From Listeria grandensis FSL F6-0971 (lineage in GTDB: Bacteria; Bacillota; Bacilli; Lactobacillales; Listeriaceae): DNA of 64,000 nt. Each line of letters opens with the position of its first letter. Positions within the stretch are counted from its first letter, which is position 1. Of this stretch, positions 1 through 10,869 are shown piece by piece. Location of the stretch: assembly GCF_000525835.1 (NCBI RefSeq), contig NZ_AODD01000014.1, positions 62,001 through 126,000 on the forward strand, written 5' to 3'. The translations under genes and the position numbers were made by a program. Under the pieces are notes generated by a model. It was not told where the DNA came from, made no database searches, and saw nothing but the letters and a program-made list of their open reading frames with translations.

Positions 1-2
1 CT

Positions 3-197
3 GTCGAACGCGAATTGCGCAGTATCGGTGAGAGTGAGGTATCCTCGCATTTGATCGGTGAGAAACTGATGGATAAACTGGCAACTTTAGACGAAGTAGC
101 CTATGTGCGCTTTGCCTCTGTATATCGCCAGTTTAAAGATATTAGCGTTTTTGTAGATGAACTCAAAGAATTAATGGATAAGACAAAACAAGAGTAA
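3..197 (+). CDS. nrdR: Transcriptional repressor NrdR, C-terminal fragment
   Basis: The reading frame is open from the window edge and codes for the last 64 residues. The text [18 protein letters not shown] followed by [15 protein letters not shown] is characteristic of the ATP-cone domain of NrdR, the nucleotide-sensing repressor of ribonucleotide reductase genes. The N-terminal zinc ribbon lies outside the window. It is followed after 15 bases by dnaB, the usual Firmicute nrdR-dnaB-dnaI order. Truncation is caused only by the window boundary. Confidence 0.93.
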   Translation, partial: VERELRSIGESEVSSHLIGEKLMDKLATLDEVAYVRFASVYRQFKDISVFVDELKELMDKTKQE

Positions 198-212
198 GAA
201 AGGTGAAGTAGC

Positions 213-1613
213 GTGGCAGAATTTTGGATGGAGTTACAGCCGGTCGACAGCTATCGTGTGAAAGCGAATGGCGTTTTGTCAGAGAAAGACCGCAAAATCT
301 TGACTTTTTTATATCAACCACTGATGGGAGCCGAATGTCTAGCACTTTATGACACGCTTGTGACCGAAGTGGAAGAGAATCGGCTCTGGTCCGAAAGTCA
401 CAGCCACACGCAGCTACTCAATCTGCTTGGCATCAGCTTGCCGAACCTTTTTCAAGCGCGTTTAAAATTGGAAGGATTGGGTTTATTGCGCAGTTTCGTG
501 CAAACGGTCGGTGAATCCCGACATTACATATACGAAATGGCAGCACCGCTTTCCCCAGAACAGTTTTTTTCCGATGGCTTACTCAATATTTATCTCTATA
601 GCAAGATTGGTAATGCGCAGTATCAGCGTTTGCGTCGTTTCTTTTCTGATACACCGATGTCAGAGGATGGATTCGATGAAGTGACGCGCTCGTTTCAAGA
701 TGTTTTTGAGACATTTACAGGAAGTGAATTGCCGGTGACTACCGCCGAAAATGGGGAACCGGTTGGCCGAGCACAGTCACGTGGTGTAACGCTTGATGAT
801 AAAGCCTTCGATTTTGCCGTGATGATTCAAAGTTTGTCGCCAACGATGTTATCGCGAAATGCGGTGACCGAAGAAGTTCGCGCATGCATCTTGAAGTTAC
901 ATGCGATTTATGCGATTGAAGAGCTCGACATGGTACATTATCTGTATCGTTCCGTGCAAGCGGACGGCACACTCGATTTAGATTACCTACGCAAAATCGT
1001 GCGGGACGGCTACCAGATGCAGCACAATCGTTTGCCGGAATTAAAGGCGAAAACGGCGGCACCACCCGAGACGACAACCAAGCAAGAACTGCAAGAAGGT
1101 GCCTCCGATACGGAAGCATTGGCATATTACTTGGAAAATGTGACTCCGTACCAATTAATGGTCGATATTAGCGATGGCGCTGTGCCTGCCGAAACCGACC
1201 TCAAAGTTATTGATGAAGTGATGGCGCAACAAAATTTGCCGATTCCAGTCATGAATGTGCTGATCGAATATGTCTTGCTTCGCCTAGATGGTAAAATCTC
1301 TAAAAACTACATGATGACAATCGCGGCTCATTGGAAGCGCAAAAAAGTGCAAACCGCAAAAGAAGCTATGGAGATGGCATGGGCGGAACATGAGAAGTAC
1401 AAGAAACTTCAAGAAGAAGGCACACAGAAAGCGCCGAGCAATTATCGCAATAACAATCGTAAATTTAACCAGACAGGGCGTAAAGAAATTTTGCCTGATT
1501 GGTTTGATAAAGAAGAAGTGAAGCCTGTGGAAAAAGCGATGACAACTCGTGAGAAATCAACGCTTGATAAGCAAGTCGAAGAAATGAAAAAACGGTTGAA
1601 GGAAGGTAGGTGA
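213..1613 (+). CDS. dnaB: Replication initiation and membrane attachment protein DnaB
   Basis: Firmicute primosome protein of 466 residues that, with DnaD and DnaI, loads the replicative helicase at oriC and at stalled forks. The GTG start follows an AAGGTGA ribosome site. The N-terminal two thirds is the winged-helix and helical DnaB region. Residues about 305-392 (from YLENVTPYQLMVDISDG to AAHWKRKKVQTAKEAM) form the DnaD-like DDBH2 domain that binds ssDNA, and the basic tail is typical. This is not the hexameric helicase called DnaB in E. coli. It lies immediately upstream of dnaI, its functional partner, and the two are almost certainly co-transcribed. Confidence 0.95.
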   Translation: MAEFWMELQPVDSYRVKANGVLSEKDRKILTFLYQPLMGAECLALYDTLVTEVEENRLWSESHSHTQLLNLLGISLPNLFQARLKLEGLGLLRSFVQTVGESRHYIYEMAAPLSPEQFFSDGLLNIYLYSKIGNAQYQRLRRFFSDTPMSEDGFDEVTRSFQDVFETFTGSELPVTTAENGEPVGRAQSRGVTLDDKAFDFAVMIQSLSPTMLSRNAVTEEVRACILKLHAIYAIEELDMVHYLYRSVQADGTLDLDYLRKIVRDGYQMQHNRLPELKAKTAAPPETTTKQELQEGASDTEALAYYLENVTPYQLMVDISDGAVPAETDLKVIDEVMAQQNLPIPVMNVLIEYVLLRLDGKISKNYMMTIAAHWKRKKVQTAKEAMEMAWAEHEKYKKLQEEGTQKAPSNYRNNNRKFNQTGRKEILPDWFDKEEVKPVEKAMTTREKSTLDKQVEEMKKRLKEGR

Positions 1614-1618
1614 CAACG

Positions 1619-2542
1619 ATGGATAAAATCGAACGAACGCTCGGCCAGCTTTTTCAAGGTCGTGATTTTGAGAAACAGTATGAAACGCTCAAACAGCAAG
1701 TGTTTGCCTACGCGCCGGTGAAGCGTTTTCTACAAGAAAATAAGGCGGATTTAACCGAACAAATCATCAATCAAAACTTATCGAAGCTCTACGAATTTAT
1801 GACGGAACATCAGAAATATGAGCAAAAAGAAGATACATTGATGCCCGGATATGCGCCACGATTAAGTCTTAATGGCGACTATATCACGGTAACGTATTAT
1901 CCGACAGAAGAGAAAATCCAAGCAGATCGTCAGCGTGCTATCGAAAAACGGATTCGATCTCTCTATATGCCAAAACAAGTGATGGAAGCGACACTGGACG
2001 ATTTTACGATTGACAATGAATCACGGAGCGCGGCATTTCTTGCTGCAGGTGAATTCCTAAGTACGTATGAAAAAGGCGCGACTGGCATGCAAAAAGGCTT
2101 ATATATTCATGGTAACTTTGGAACAGGAAAGTCTTATTTGCTTGGTGCTATGGCCAAGGATTTGGCGTTAAAAGGAATTTCGACAACGCTTGTTTACCTG
2201 CCTGAATTTATGCGCGAAATCAAGCAATCTATCGCCGATAATAGTGTTGGTGAAAAGATTCAATTTGCAAAGGAAACCGATATTTTAATGCTCGATGACA
2301 TCGGGGCAGAATCTATGACCACTTGGACGCGTGACGAAGTACTCGGTGCTATCTTACAATTCCGGATGCAAGAAGAACTACCAACGTTTTTCTCATCCAA
2401 CTATAGCATGGAGCATCTGGAAAACCACCTGATGTTTTCCAATAATGGTACCGAAGAGCGAATGAAAGCTCGCCGTATTATGGAGCGGATTCGCTATTTG
2501 TCGAAAGAGGTCGAACTGGACGGCAGAAACAGGCGATATTAA
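1619..2542 (+). CDS. dnaI: Primosomal helicase loader DnaI
   Basis: AAA+ ATPase of 307 residues that delivers the replicative helicase to DNA. The N-terminal ~130 residues form the helicase-binding, zinc-type domain. The C-terminal AAA+ module has Walker A GNFGTGKSYLLGA and Walker B ILMLDDIGAES, with a downstream FSSNYS sensor-like stretch. I prefer the ATG at 1619, which sits 8 bases after GGAAGGTAGG, to the in-frame GTG at 1610 that overlaps the dnaB stop. It is co-transcribed with dnaB; transcription of thrS then restarts from its own promoter. Confidence 0.95.
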   Translation: MDKIERTLGQLFQGRDFEKQYETLKQQVFAYAPVKRFLQENKADLTEQIINQNLSKLYEFMTEHQKYEQKEDTLMPGYAPRLSLNGDYITVTYYPTEEKIQADRQRAIEKRIRSLYMPKQVMEATLDDFTIDNESRSAAFLAAGEFLSTYEKGATGMQKGLYIHGNFGTGKSYLLGAMAKDLALKGISTTLVYLPEFMREIKQSIADNSVGEKIQFAKETDILMLDDIGAESMTTWTRDEVLGAILQFRMQEELPTFFSSNYSMEHLENHLMFSNNGTEERMKARRIMERIRYLSKEVELDGRNRRY

Positions 2543-2558
2543 ATTTTGATATAAAAGC

Positions 2559-2587
2559 TTGCCATTTTGCGTCATCCGATTTATAAT
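2559..2587 (+). promoter_or_regulatory. Sigma-A type promoter of thrS
   Basis: TTGCCA (2559-2564), a 17-base spacer, then TATAAT (2582-2587). It lies just after dnaI and just before the T-box leader, as expected for a T-box transcript. Confidence 0.75.
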
Positions 2588-2593
2588 ACATGT

Positions 2594-2850
2594 AATGATG
2601 AAACAAGTATTGATAAGGACAACATTTTACTCGTGTTTAATTTGCAGAGAAGGAGGCATTGCTGAGACCCTCCTAATTAGCCAGTAAAGTGACCCCCTTT
2701 GAACTTTCCATTCGAAATAGTGAGTAGTTTGGAACGGATCACACCGTTAACTGTGACAAGAGTAGAATTCTTTTAGAGTTCTTGAATCTTGGGTGGAACC
2801 ACGTGTTGAAAGACTCGTCCCTTGCATAAGCATGGGATGGGTCTTTTTTT
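2594..2850 (+). promoter_or_regulatory. T-box leader of thrS (tRNA-Thr sensing)
   Basis: A leader of about 250 bases that ends in the T-box core TGGGTGGAACCACG (2790-2803) followed by a rho-independent terminator (AGACTCGTCCC / GGGATGGGTCT, then a T run, 2811-2850). Uncharged tRNA should stabilise the antiterminator and permit thrS transcription. Stem I can be drawn with TTTACT pairing to AGTAAA, which places ACC (2692-2694), a threonine codon, in the specifier position. The specifier assignment is inference; the T-box itself is clear. Confidence 0.92.
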
Positions 2851-2922
2851 GTTCCTAAAGGTTAGAATGTGCTTGAAAATGTCCGCGTTTCGTCTAAAAA
2901 TTTGAAGAAGGAGTCGAAAAAA

Positions 2923-4846
2923 ATGAAAATTACATTTCCAGATGGTGCAGTAAAAGAATTTGAGGCAGGCGTCTCAACAGCTGATATCGCAGCATCAATC
3001 AGCCCAGGTCTTAAGAAAAAAGCGTTAGCAGGTAAAGTGAACGGAACTTTGGTTGACCTTGTGACACCGATTCACGAGGATTCAAAAATCGAAATTGTGA
3101 CTCCAGATCATGAAGATGCGCTACAAATTTTGCGACACAGTTCTGCACATTTACTAGCCCAAGCCTTGAAACGCTTATATCCGGATGTAACATTTGGTGT
3201 GGGTCCAGCAATTGAATCTGGTTTTTATTACGATATCGATACAGAGGTTGCGATCAGCGAAGAAACGTTCCCAGTCATCGAAAAAGAAATGCAAAAAATT
3301 ATTCGTGAAAATTTACCAATCACTCGCGAAGAAGTGTCTCGTGAAGAAGCTACCAAGCGCTTCAAAGCCATCGGTGACCATTATAAATTAGAGTTGATTG
3401 AAGCAATTCCAGCAGACGAAACAGTAACTATCTATACACAAGGTGAATTTTTCGATTTATGTCGTGGTATTCACGTCCCGTCTACTGGTAAAATCCAAGT
3501 TTTCCAATTGCTAAGTGTTGCCGGCGCTTACTGGCGTGGCGATAGCAACAACAAAATGCTACAACGTATTTACGGCACAGCCTTTTTCGATAAGAATGGC
3601 TTAAAAGAATTTTTACGTATGCAGCAAGAGGCGAAGGAGCGTGATCACCGTAAGCTTGGGAAAGAGCTTGAGTTGTTCACAAACAGTCAAGAAGTTGGAC
3701 AAGGCTTACCACTGTGGCTTCCAAAGGGTGCAACAATTCGTCGTGTTATTGAACGCTACATCGTTGATAAGGAAGAACGGCTTGGTTATAATCATGTATA
3801 CACTCCAATCATGGCAAATGTGGAACTCTATAAAACAAGCGGTCACTGGGATCACTATCATGAAGATATGTTCCCCGTTATGAAAATGGATAATGAAGAA
3901 CTAGTGCTACGTCCGATGAACTGCCCGCATCACATGATGATTTATAAAAATGATATCCACAGTTACCGCGAACTGCCTATTCGTATTGCCGAACTTGGCA
4001 TGATGCATCGTTACGAAATGAGTGGCGCGTTATCAGGCCTACAGCGGGTTCGTGGAATGACTCTGAATGATGCTCACGTATTTGTCCGCCCTGACCAAAT
4101 TCAAGACGAATTTAAGCGTGTTGTCGAGCTTGTGTTGGCGGTATATAAAGATTTTGATATCACGGATTACAGCTTCCGCCTAAGTTATCGCGATCCAGAA
4201 AACACAGAGAAGTACTTCGATGATGACGCCATGTGGGAAAAAGCGCAAGGTATGTTAAAAGATGCCATGGACGATATGGACTTGGACTACTATGAAGCAG
4301 ATGGCGAAGCAGCCTTTTACGGTCCGAAACTAGATGTCATGGTTAAAACGGCAATTGGTAAAGATGAAACATTGTCAACTGTTCAGCTAGATTTCCTACT
4401 TCCAGAACGCTTTGACTTAACTTACATTGGGGAAGATGGCGAAAAACATCGTCCAGTTGTTATTCACCGCGGTGTCGTTTCTACAATGGAACGCTTTGTC
4501 GCTTATTTGATTGAAGAGTACAAAGGAGCATTCCCAACTTGGTTAGCTCCAGTGCAAATGGAAATCATCCCAGTTAGCATTGACGCACATTTAGCGCATA
4601 GTAAAGCATTACAAGATAAGCTGATGTACGCAGGTTTCCGTACAGAAGTAGACGAGCGCAATGAAAAATTAGGATATAAAATCCGCGAAGCACAAACTAA
4701 AAAAAATTCCATATGCACTCGTAATCGGCGACCAAGAAGTCGAAAATAACACAGTCAACGTTCGAAAATATGGGGAAAAAGATTCCGAAACATTACCGCT
4801 TGATGTGTTCATCGCTCGCGTACAAGCAGAAGTATCACAAATTTAG
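2923..4846 (+). CDS. thrS: Threonyl-tRNA synthetase, frameshift near the C-terminus
   Basis: Class II synthetase charging tRNA-Thr. An N-terminal TGS domain ([15 protein letters not shown]), the editing/SAD domain ([11 protein letters not shown]), the catalytic core with motif 2 ([18 protein letters not shown]) and an anticodon-binding domain are present. The start is the ATG at 2923, 9 bases after GAAGGAG; an upstream GTG extension is not needed. The frame breaks in an A8 run at 4699-4706. Removing one A restores [20 protein letters not shown] through QAEVSQI, ending at 4846, giving 640 residues as expected. Because the gene is essential and regulated by its own T-box, I read this as a sequencing indel, with slippage as the alternative. 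Confidence 0.93.
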
Positions 4847-4856
4847 TTTAGAAGAA

Positions 4857-4888
4857 AGGTTCTCCCGTTTTGCGGAAGAGCCTTTTTG
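4857..4888 (+). terminator. Rho-independent terminator after thrS
   Basis: AGGTTCTCCCG pairs with CGGAAGAGCCT and is followed by a T run. It lies directly behind the corrected thrS stop, which also supports placing the true gene end at 4846. Confidence 0.8.
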
Positions 4889-4914
4889 CTTAATTACGCC
4901 AATTCCGTTATACT
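4886..4914 (+). promoter_or_regulatory. Putative promoter of engB
   Basis: TTGCTT (4886-4891), 17-base spacer, TATACT (4909-4914), 34 bases before the engB start and overlapping the thrS terminator tail. Confidence 0.5.
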
Positions 4915-4947
4915 TAAAAAAGATCAATTTAGACAAAGGTGGGAATT

Positions 4948-5532
4948 ATGAATATAAATAATGTAGAACTTGTAATAAGCGCTGTTTGGAAAGAACAGTA
5001 TCCAGAAGGCGGATTGCCAGAATTCGCGCTTGCTGGCCGTTCGAATGTTGGGAAATCTTCGTTCATCAATACCATGATTCGCCGCAAAAGTATGGCTCGG
5101 ATCTCTCAAAAACCAGGTAAAACGCAAACATTGAATTTTTATAAAATTGAAGACTCGTTCTTTTTCGTAGATGTTCCAGGTTATGGTTTTGCGAAAGTAT
5201 CGAAGAAAGAACGTCATAAATGGGGCGAGATGATCGAAACGTACATGACGAGTAGAACGCCATTAAAAGCAGTTATTCAGATTGTAGATCTACGCCACAA
5301 GCCAACAGAAGATGATCGCAACATGTATGAATTTTTGAAGTACTATCAAATACCGGTTATTGTCATTGCTACGAAAGCAGATAAAATTCCGCGCAGTAAA
5401 TGGCACAAAAACATGAAAGTAGTCAAAGAAACCTTAGATTTTGACCCAGAAGATGGTTTTGTGATGTTTTCATCAGAAACAAAGATGGGCAAAGAAGAAG
5501 CATGGAAACTAATTGAAGAAGCAATGCAGTAA
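4948..5532 (+). CDS. engB: Ribosome biogenesis GTPase EngB/YsxC
   Basis: Small GTPase of 194 residues required for 50S subunit assembly. GTPase motifs occur in order: G1 [13 protein letters not shown]2 region [13 protein letters not shown]3 DVPGYGFAK and G4 [11 protein letters not shown]. These match the YihA/EngB family, and the length is normal. The start is the ATG at 4948 after AAAGGTGGG; a GTG nine bases upstream lies inside the ribosome site and is rejected. It sits between thrS and hemA as in Listeria, and has its own promoter. Confidence 0.95.
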   Translation: MNINNVELVISAVWKEQYPEGGLPEFALAGRSNVGKSSFINTMIRRKSMARISQKPGKTQTLNFYKIEDSFFFVDVPGYGFAKVSKKERHKWGEMIETYMTSRTPLKAVIQIVDLRHKPTEDDRNMYEFLKYYQIPVIVIATKADKIPRSKWHKNMKVVKETLDFDPEDGFVMFSSETKMGKEEAWKLIEEAMQ

Positions 5533-5561
5533 GTCGTTGCCAATATTCACAAGCGAACAAG

Positions 5562-5590
5562 TTGGCGCCCATTCTAAAAAGTGATAGAAT
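5562..5590 (+). promoter_or_regulatory. Promoter of the hem operon
   Basis: TTGGCG (5562-5567), 17-base spacer, TAGAAT (5585-5590), 38 bases before hemA. It would drive hemA-hemC-hemD-hemB-hemL. Confidence 0.6.
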
Positions 5591-5628
5591 GAATCTTGAA
5601 TTTATAAATGTAAAAAGGGGGCTTATTG

Positions 5629-6939
5629 ATGTACATTCTCTCTGTCGGTCTTAATCATACAAGCGCGCCAATCGAAATACGAGAACGGCTAGCTTTCAAT
5701 CCAGAAGAAGAGGAAATGGCATTGGTTTCCTTGCATCAAGAAAAGAGTATTTTGGAAAACGTCATTATCTCGACGTGTAATCGCACTGAAATTTTTGCTG
5801 TTGTGGATCAAATCCATACAGGAAGATATTATATGAAGCGTTTCTTAGCCAATTGGTTCCAAATGGATATGCAAATTTTGGAGCCTTATTTGCTGTTTTT
5901 TGAAGAAGATGCGGCTGTAAAGCATTTATATCGTGTGACGAGTGGACTAGATTCGTTAATTCTTGGTGAAACACAGATTCTAGGACAAGTAAAAGATGCG
6001 TTTACAAGTGCACAAACGATTGGCACAACTGGCACGATTTTGAACCAACTGTTTCGGGAAGCCATCCATTTTGCGAAAAATATCCACCACACGATGAAAA
6101 TCAACGAAAATGCGGTCTCCATCAGCTATGCTGCGGTAGAGGTCGTGAAAAAAAGATTTTCAGACGTTTCCAGTAAGAAAACAGTTGTTATCGGCGCTGG
6201 GAAAATGGGTGTATTAGCCATTCAAAATATGGTGGGAGCTAAAATAGCAGATTTGACACTTTTAAACAGGACCAGCACACGTGCAGAAATGGCGGCGCAA
6301 CAACTCGGTGTTCAGTGGCGGGAATATGAGAAATTGAATGAGCAGTTAATGCAGGCTGAAATTGTAATCACATCGACATCTGCAACGGCTCCGATTATTA
6401 CGCAACGACTTGTGTCGGAAATTATGGCTAAACGTAAAGAGCCACTAGTTATTGTAGATATCGCCTTGCCGCGAAATGTTGAAGCAACTTGTGCAGAAAT
6501 TCCCAATGTAACGCTGTTTGACATCGATGACTTAGGGGATGTCATTCAAGAAAATACCCAACAACGCGAAGATATGGTTGCCCAAATCGAGCAACTAATT
6601 GAAGTCGCTTGTGTGAATTTTTATGAATGGGAGAAACAGCTAGGCGTCGTTCCGATTATCAAAGATCTGCGGGAGAAGGCCTTGGAACTTCAAGCCGAAA
6701 CGATGCAGAGCTTAACTAATAAATTACCAAATCTAACGGAGCGCGAACAAGTCATCGTTGGTAAGCACATGAAGAGCATCATTAATCAATTGCTCAAACA
6801 GCCCATATCAGAGCTAAAAGAGATGGCGACAAGTTCGGATGCTGCGCACGATATCACGGTGTTTCAAAAAATATTTGATTTAAAAAAGCAGGAAATAGCA
6901 ACAGAAATAACGAAAGAAAAAGTTGGTGAAAAAGCATGA
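5629..6939 (+). CDS. hemA: Glutamyl-tRNA reductase
   Basis: First committed enzyme of C5-pathway tetrapyrrole synthesis: reduces glutamyl-tRNA(Glu) to glutamate-1-semialdehyde with NADPH. The catalytic cysteine lies in STCNRTEI (about residue 50). The substrate-binding domain contains ETQILGQVK, the NADPH domain has VVIGAGKMG, and a C-terminal helical dimerisation domain completes 436 residues. The ATG at 5629 follows AAAAAGGGGGC; a TTG directly before it is an alternative. The stop overlaps the hemC start (ATGA), indicating translational coupling. No hemX-like gene lies between hemA and hemC, unlike Bacillus. Confidence 0.96.
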   Translation: MYILSVGLNHTSAPIEIRERLAFNPEEEEMALVSLHQEKSILENVIISTCNRTEIFAVVDQIHTGRYYMKRFLANWFQMDMQILEPYLLFFEEDAAVKHLYRVTSGLDSLILGETQILGQVKDAFTSAQTIGTTGTILNQLFREAIHFAKNIHHTMKINENAVSISYAAVEVVKKRFSDVSSKKTVVIGAGKMGVLAIQNMVGAKIADLTLLNRTSTRAEMAAQQLGVQWREYEKLNEQLMQAEIVITSTSATAPIITQRLVSEIMAKRKEPLVIVDIALPRNVEATCAEIPNVTLFDIDDLGDVIQENTQQREDMVAQIEQLIEVACVNFYEWEKQLGVVPIIKDLREKALELQAETMQSLTNKLPNLTEREQVIVGKHMKSIINQLLKQPISELKEMATSSDAAHDITVFQKIFDLKKQEIATEITKEKVGEKA

Positions 6940-7868
6940 CACGTAAGATTATTGTAGGCTCAAGACGTAGCCAGCTCGCCTTAACACAGACAAAATGGGT
7001 GATTGCGAAGCTTCAAGAGCAGTTCCCCGAAATCAGCTTTGAAATCGAGGAAATCGTCACAAAAGGAGATCGTATTTTGGATGTAACGCTTAGCAAAGTT
7101 GGCGGAAAAGGCTTATTCGTTTCGGAAGTGGAGGATGCACTAATCGAACAGCGAATCGATTTTGCTGTACATAGTATGAAGGATGTCCCATCAGAATTAG
7201 CCGATGGATTAATGATTGGCGCAATGCCCAAACGCGAAAATCCGCTCGATTGTCTTATTTTTAAAGACGTTAGTCATTTGGAAGAACTGGCAGAGGGAGC
7301 TGTGATTGGGACGAGCAGTTTGAGACGAGCTGCGCAACTGTTGCATAAGAGGCCAGATCTTACTATCAAGCCGATTCGTGGTAACATTGACACGAGGCTT
7401 AGGAAGTTGCAAGAAGAAGATTTCGATGCAATTGTTCTAGCTGTTGCAGGTTTGAAACGCATGGATTGGCTTGATAAAATAGAACAAAAGTATGTCTTTC
7501 TCGAAGAAACGATTTGCCTACCAGCCGTTGGACAAGGGGCATTAGCGATAGAATGCCGAACAAGCGATACCTTTGTACAAGAGATGCTAGTAAATTTACA
7601 AGACCCAGAGACAATGCTTGCTGTAACGGCAGAGCGCACGCTTTTAAAGGCGTTGGACGGAGGTTGTGAAATCCCAATTGCTGGACATGCGACTGTAAGA
7701 AACGGACAATTAGAGTTAAAAGGGCTCGTAAGTTCTGTTGATGGCAAGACGTTTTATCAAATTACCGAACAAGGAAACGATCCAAAGGCGTTGGGACTAA
7801 GCGTTGCGAACCAACTAATAGAACTTGGCGCGAAAGAAATTATTCAAGGATTAAGAGACAATGGCTAA
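6936..7868 (+). CDS. hemC: Porphobilinogen deaminase (hydroxymethylbilane synthase)
   Basis: Polymerises four porphobilinogens to hydroxymethylbilane. Visible signatures are the N-terminal [12 protein letters not shown], the VHSMKDVPS and [11 protein letters not shown] substrate-binding segments, and the cysteine that carries the dipyrromethane cofactor in [11 protein letters not shown] (near residue 240). At 310 residues it is full length. It overlaps hemA by four bases and hemD by eight, so it is the second gene of a tightly coupled operon. Confidence 0.96.
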   Translation: MTRKIIVGSRRSQLALTQTKWVIAKLQEQFPEISFEIEEIVTKGDRILDVTLSKVGGKGLFVSEVEDALIEQRIDFAVHSMKDVPSELADGLMIGAMPKRENPLDCLIFKDVSHLEELAEGAVIGTSSLRRAAQLLHKRPDLTIKPIRGNIDTRLRKLQEEDFDAIVLAVAGLKRMDWLDKIEQKYVFLEETICLPAVGQGALAIECRTSDTFVQEMLVNLQDPETMLAVTAERTLLKALDGGCEIPIAGHATVRNGQLELKGLVSSVDGKTFYQITEQGNDPKALGLSVANQLIELGAKEIIQGLRDNG

Positions 7869-8571
7869 GCATATATTGCTAACCCGTGAATCCGGTAAAA
7901 ATGAACCGTGGATCCATTTTCTAGAAAAGGCTGGATTCTCCGTATCAGCTGTTCCGATGATTGAAACGAGTGTCAGATCTATTGAAATAGATGCGAGCGA
8001 ATATGATTGGATTATCTTTACGAGTGTGAATAGCGTACGTTACTTTTTCGAACAAAAACTAGCGATTGGCGTTCAGACGAAAATAGCGGTCATTGGCGAA
8101 AAAACAGCGGCAGCAATTACTGCGCGTGGCTATACTGTTGATTTTGAGCCCACACTTTTTACGACAGATGTATTTATTGAGGAGTGGTTAGCGCTAAGAA
8201 TGGAAAAGCAGCGCATTTTTATACCAAAAAGTGATATCGCGCGCAGTGAAATTGCGAACCAATTCATCGTAGCTGGGCACGGGGTTACAGAATGTATCAT
8301 CTATGAAACGATTTTGCCTGAAAAAGCGGCGGATAGATTGCAAACGGTTGTCGAGAGTACTCCAATCGACATGGCTGTTTTTGCGAGCCCTTCTGCATGG
8401 CGTCATTTTTTAAGATGCTATCACGCAGATTTGACAACGCTCAAAATTGTATCAATCGGTCCAGTTACAACGAAAGCAATCATGGATTCCGGATTTGCTG
8501 TCACATATGAGCCGTCGAATTATACGATGCATCAAGCATGCACATTAATAATTGAAAGGGAGTTAGTCTAA
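7861..8571 (+). CDS. hemD: Uroporphyrinogen-III synthase
   Basis: Cyclises hydroxymethylbilane with D-ring inversion to uroporphyrinogen III. The family is poorly conserved. The recognisable features are the N-terminal [20 protein letters not shown], a central [12 protein letters not shown] and a C-terminal [10 protein letters not shown] plus [11 protein letters not shown], which alternate as in the two-domain HemD fold. Length (236 residues) is typical. The call rests mainly on operon position between hemC and hemB and on these motifs. Confidence 0.9.
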   Translation: MAKHILLTRESGKNEPWIHFLEKAGFSVSAVPMIETSVRSIEIDASEYDWIIFTSVNSVRYFFEQKLAIGVQTKIAVIGEKTAAAITARGYTVDFEPTLFTTDVFIEEWLALRMEKQRIFIPKSDIARSEIANQFIVAGHGVTECIIYETILPEKAADRLQTVVESTPIDMAVFASPSAWRHFLRCYHADLTTLKIVSIGPVTTKAIMDSGFAVTYEPSNYTMHQACTLIIERELV

Positions 8572-9554
8572 TGAGTCAAAATTTTGATAGACATCGGCGC
8601 TTGCGCAGCAGTGCTTTTATGCGAGATATCGTGCGAGAAAACGTATTGCATACCGATGATTTAATTTATCCTATTTTTGTCAAAGAAGGGCAAGAGTCAA
8701 AAACCGAAGTTTCCTCCATGCCTGGCGTATTCCAATTTTCACTACATGAATTAGAAGCGGAAGTTACCGAATTGACGGAACTTGGTATTAAAGCGATTAT
8801 TTTATTTGGATTACCGGATGATAAAGACGCTGTTGGATCAGGAGCCTACCATCAGCATGGCATAGTACAAGAAGCCACTCGTTTAGTGAAGAAAATAGTT
8901 CCAGAGATGATCGTGGTTGCTGATACTTGTCTTTGCGAGTTTACAGATCATGGTCATTGTGGTGTTGTCAAAAACGAAACTGTCGATAATGACGAATCGC
9001 TTCAGCTTTTGAAAAAAACGGCCATTAGTCAAGCAGAGGCGGGGGCAGATATTATAGCTCCGTCGAATATGATGGACGGCTTTGTGAAAATTATCCGAGA
9101 AGGATTGGATGAGGCGGGTTACATAGACATTCCGATAATGTCCTATGCTGTCAAATATGCATCAGCTTTCTATGGACCATTTCGTGACGCGGCTAATAGC
9201 GCACCACAATTTGGTGATCGCAAAACATATCAAATGGACCCAGCCAATCGTTTAGAGGCACTCCGTGAAGCCAAGAGTGATGAACGAGAAGGAGCAGACT
9301 TTTTAATCGTCAAACCGTCTCTTTCTTATATGGATATCATCCGTGACGTCCGTAATCAAACAAATCTTCCTGTTGTAGCCTATAACGTAAGTGGCGAATA
9401 CGCAATGGTAAAAGCGGCGAGCGCTAATGGGTGGATTGACGAGGAACGAATCGTGTTGGAAATGTTAACAAGCATGAAACGAGCAGGCGTAAGTCTAATT
9501 ATCACTTATTTCGCAAAAGATGTAGCGACATATCTAAAGGAGATGCGTAGATGA
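8571..9554 (+). CDS. hemB: Delta-aminolevulinic acid dehydratase (porphobilinogen synthase)
   Basis: Condenses two 5-aminolevulinate molecules to porphobilinogen. The two active-site lysines lie in [15 protein letters not shown] and [13 protein letters not shown]. The metal-binding segment [14 protein letters not shown] keeps three cysteines, so this is the zinc-dependent type. At 327 residues it is full length. Its ATG shares one base with the hemD stop, and its own stop overlaps the hemL start by four bases. Confidence 0.97.
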   Translation: MSQNFDRHRRLRSSAFMRDIVRENVLHTDDLIYPIFVKEGQESKTEVSSMPGVFQFSLHELEAEVTELTELGIKAIILFGLPDDKDAVGSGAYHQHGIVQEATRLVKKIVPEMIVVADTCLCEFTDHGHCGVVKNETVDNDESLQLLKKTAISQAEAGADIIAPSNMMDGFVKIIREGLDEAGYIDIPIMSYAVKYASAFYGPFRDAANSAPQFGDRKTYQMDPANRLEALREAKSDEREGADFLIVKPSLSYMDIIRDVRNQTNLPVVAYNVSGEYAMVKAASANGWIDEERIVLEMLTSMKRAGVSLIITYFAKDVATYLKEMRR

Positions 9555-10837
9555 GCAAGTATACCAATTCAATCAAAGCATTTAAAGAGGCTGAGAAAGT
9601 ACTTCCAGGTGGTGTAAATAGTCCTGTCCGAGCCTTCAAATCTGTAGATGCCGATCCAGTATTTATGGAGAGTGGAAAAGGAGCTTACCTCACAGATATT
9701 GATGGTAACCAATATATAGATTATGTTTTATCATGGGGACCATTGATTCTAGGGCACGCCAACGACGGTGTTGTCAAAGCAGTAACAGAAGCAGTAACAA
9801 AAGGAACAAGTTTTGGAACACCGACGGAAATTGAGACAGAACTAGCCAAATTGGTTATAGAACGCGTGCCGTCCGTTGAAATGGTTCGTATGGTTTCCTC
9901 GGGAACAGAAGCAACAATGAGCGCGATTAGATTAGCAAGAGGCTACACAAAAAGAAATAAAATCGTCAAGTTTGAAGGAAGCTATCATGGACATGGCGAT
10001 TCTTTGTTGATAAAAGCCGGATCAGGTGTTGCTACACTTGGTTTGCCAGATTCACCCGGCGTGACACCAGGACTTGCCGCTGATACGATTGCTGTTCCAT
10101 ACAATGACCTCGAAAGTGTTCGATTTGTTTTCGAAAAATACGGTTCAGAAATCGCAGCTGTTATCGTGGAACCAGTAGCTGGCAATATGGGAGTTGTACC
10201 TCCAATTGAAGGCTTTTTAGAAGGGTTGCGTGAAATTACGACAAAATACGAAAGCTTGCTTATTTTTGATGAGGTGATGACAGGTTTCCGTGTTGATTTC
10301 TACAGTGCTCAAGGACTCTATGTTGTGACACCAGACATCACTTGTCTGGGCAAGGTCATCGGTGGAGGGCTTCCAGTTGGTGCTTACGGCGGAAAAAAAG
10401 AAATCATGGAACAAATCGCTCCGGCGGGATCTATTTATCAAGCAGGGACGTTATCTGGAAATCCGGTAGCGATGAATGCTGGATACGCTACATTGAAACA
10501 ACTGACACCACATCATTATGACGGTTTTAGGGGTTTGATTGATCAATTAGAAGAAGGTCTGTCACTCCTTTCGAAGCAATACGATGTGCCGGTGTCTATC
10601 AATAAAGCGGGCTCTATGTTTGGCTTTTACTTCACCGATCAAAAAGTTATCAATTACGATACAGCACAAACATCAAACTTAACTTACTTCGCTAATTATT
10701 ACCGAGAAATGCTTCAAAATGGAATCTTTTTGCCGCCTTCTCAATATGAAGGGTTGTTCATCTCGACGGAACACACAGATGTTGAAGTAGCAAAAACACT
10801 AGAGGCAGTAGAAGCGTCCATGAAAGCACTTCGTTGA
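9551..10837 (+). CDS. hemL: Glutamate-1-semialdehyde 2,1-aminomutase
   Basis: PLP enzyme converting glutamate-1-semialdehyde to 5-aminolevulinate, acting directly after HemA. Class III aminotransferase features are [14 protein letters not shown] at the N-terminus, [29 protein letters not shown] and the PLP-lysine segment [17 protein letters not shown]. At 428 residues it is full length. It is the last gene of the hem operon. The -35 element of the valS promoter overlaps its stop codon. Confidence 0.97.
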   Translation: MSKYTNSIKAFKEAEKVLPGGVNSPVRAFKSVDADPVFMESGKGAYLTDIDGNQYIDYVLSWGPLILGHANDGVVKAVTEAVTKGTSFGTPTEIETELAKLVIERVPSVEMVRMVSSGTEATMSAIRLARGYTKRNKIVKFEGSYHGHGDSLLIKAGSGVATLGLPDSPGVTPGLAADTIAVPYNDLESVRFVFEKYGSEIAAVIVEPVAGNMGVVPPIEGFLEGLREITTKYESLLIFDEVMTGFRVDFYSAQGLYVVTPDITCLGKVIGGGLPVGAYGGKKEIMEQIAPAGSIYQAGTLSGNPVAMNAGYATLKQLTPHHYDGFRGLIDQLEEGLSLLSKQYDVPVSINKAGSMFGFYFTDQKVINYDTAQTSNLTYFANYYREMLQNGIFLPPSQYEGLFISTEHTDVEVAKTLEAVEASMKALR

Positions 10838-10862
10838 CGCGATCCGGTTTATTTGGTACAAT
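10834..10862 (+). promoter_or_regulatory. Promoter of valS
   Basis: TTGACG (10834-10839), 17-base spacer, TACAAT (10857-10862). The -35 element overlaps the hemL stop codon and the T-box leader begins just downstream. Confidence 0.75.
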
Positions 10863-10869
10863 AAACCCA

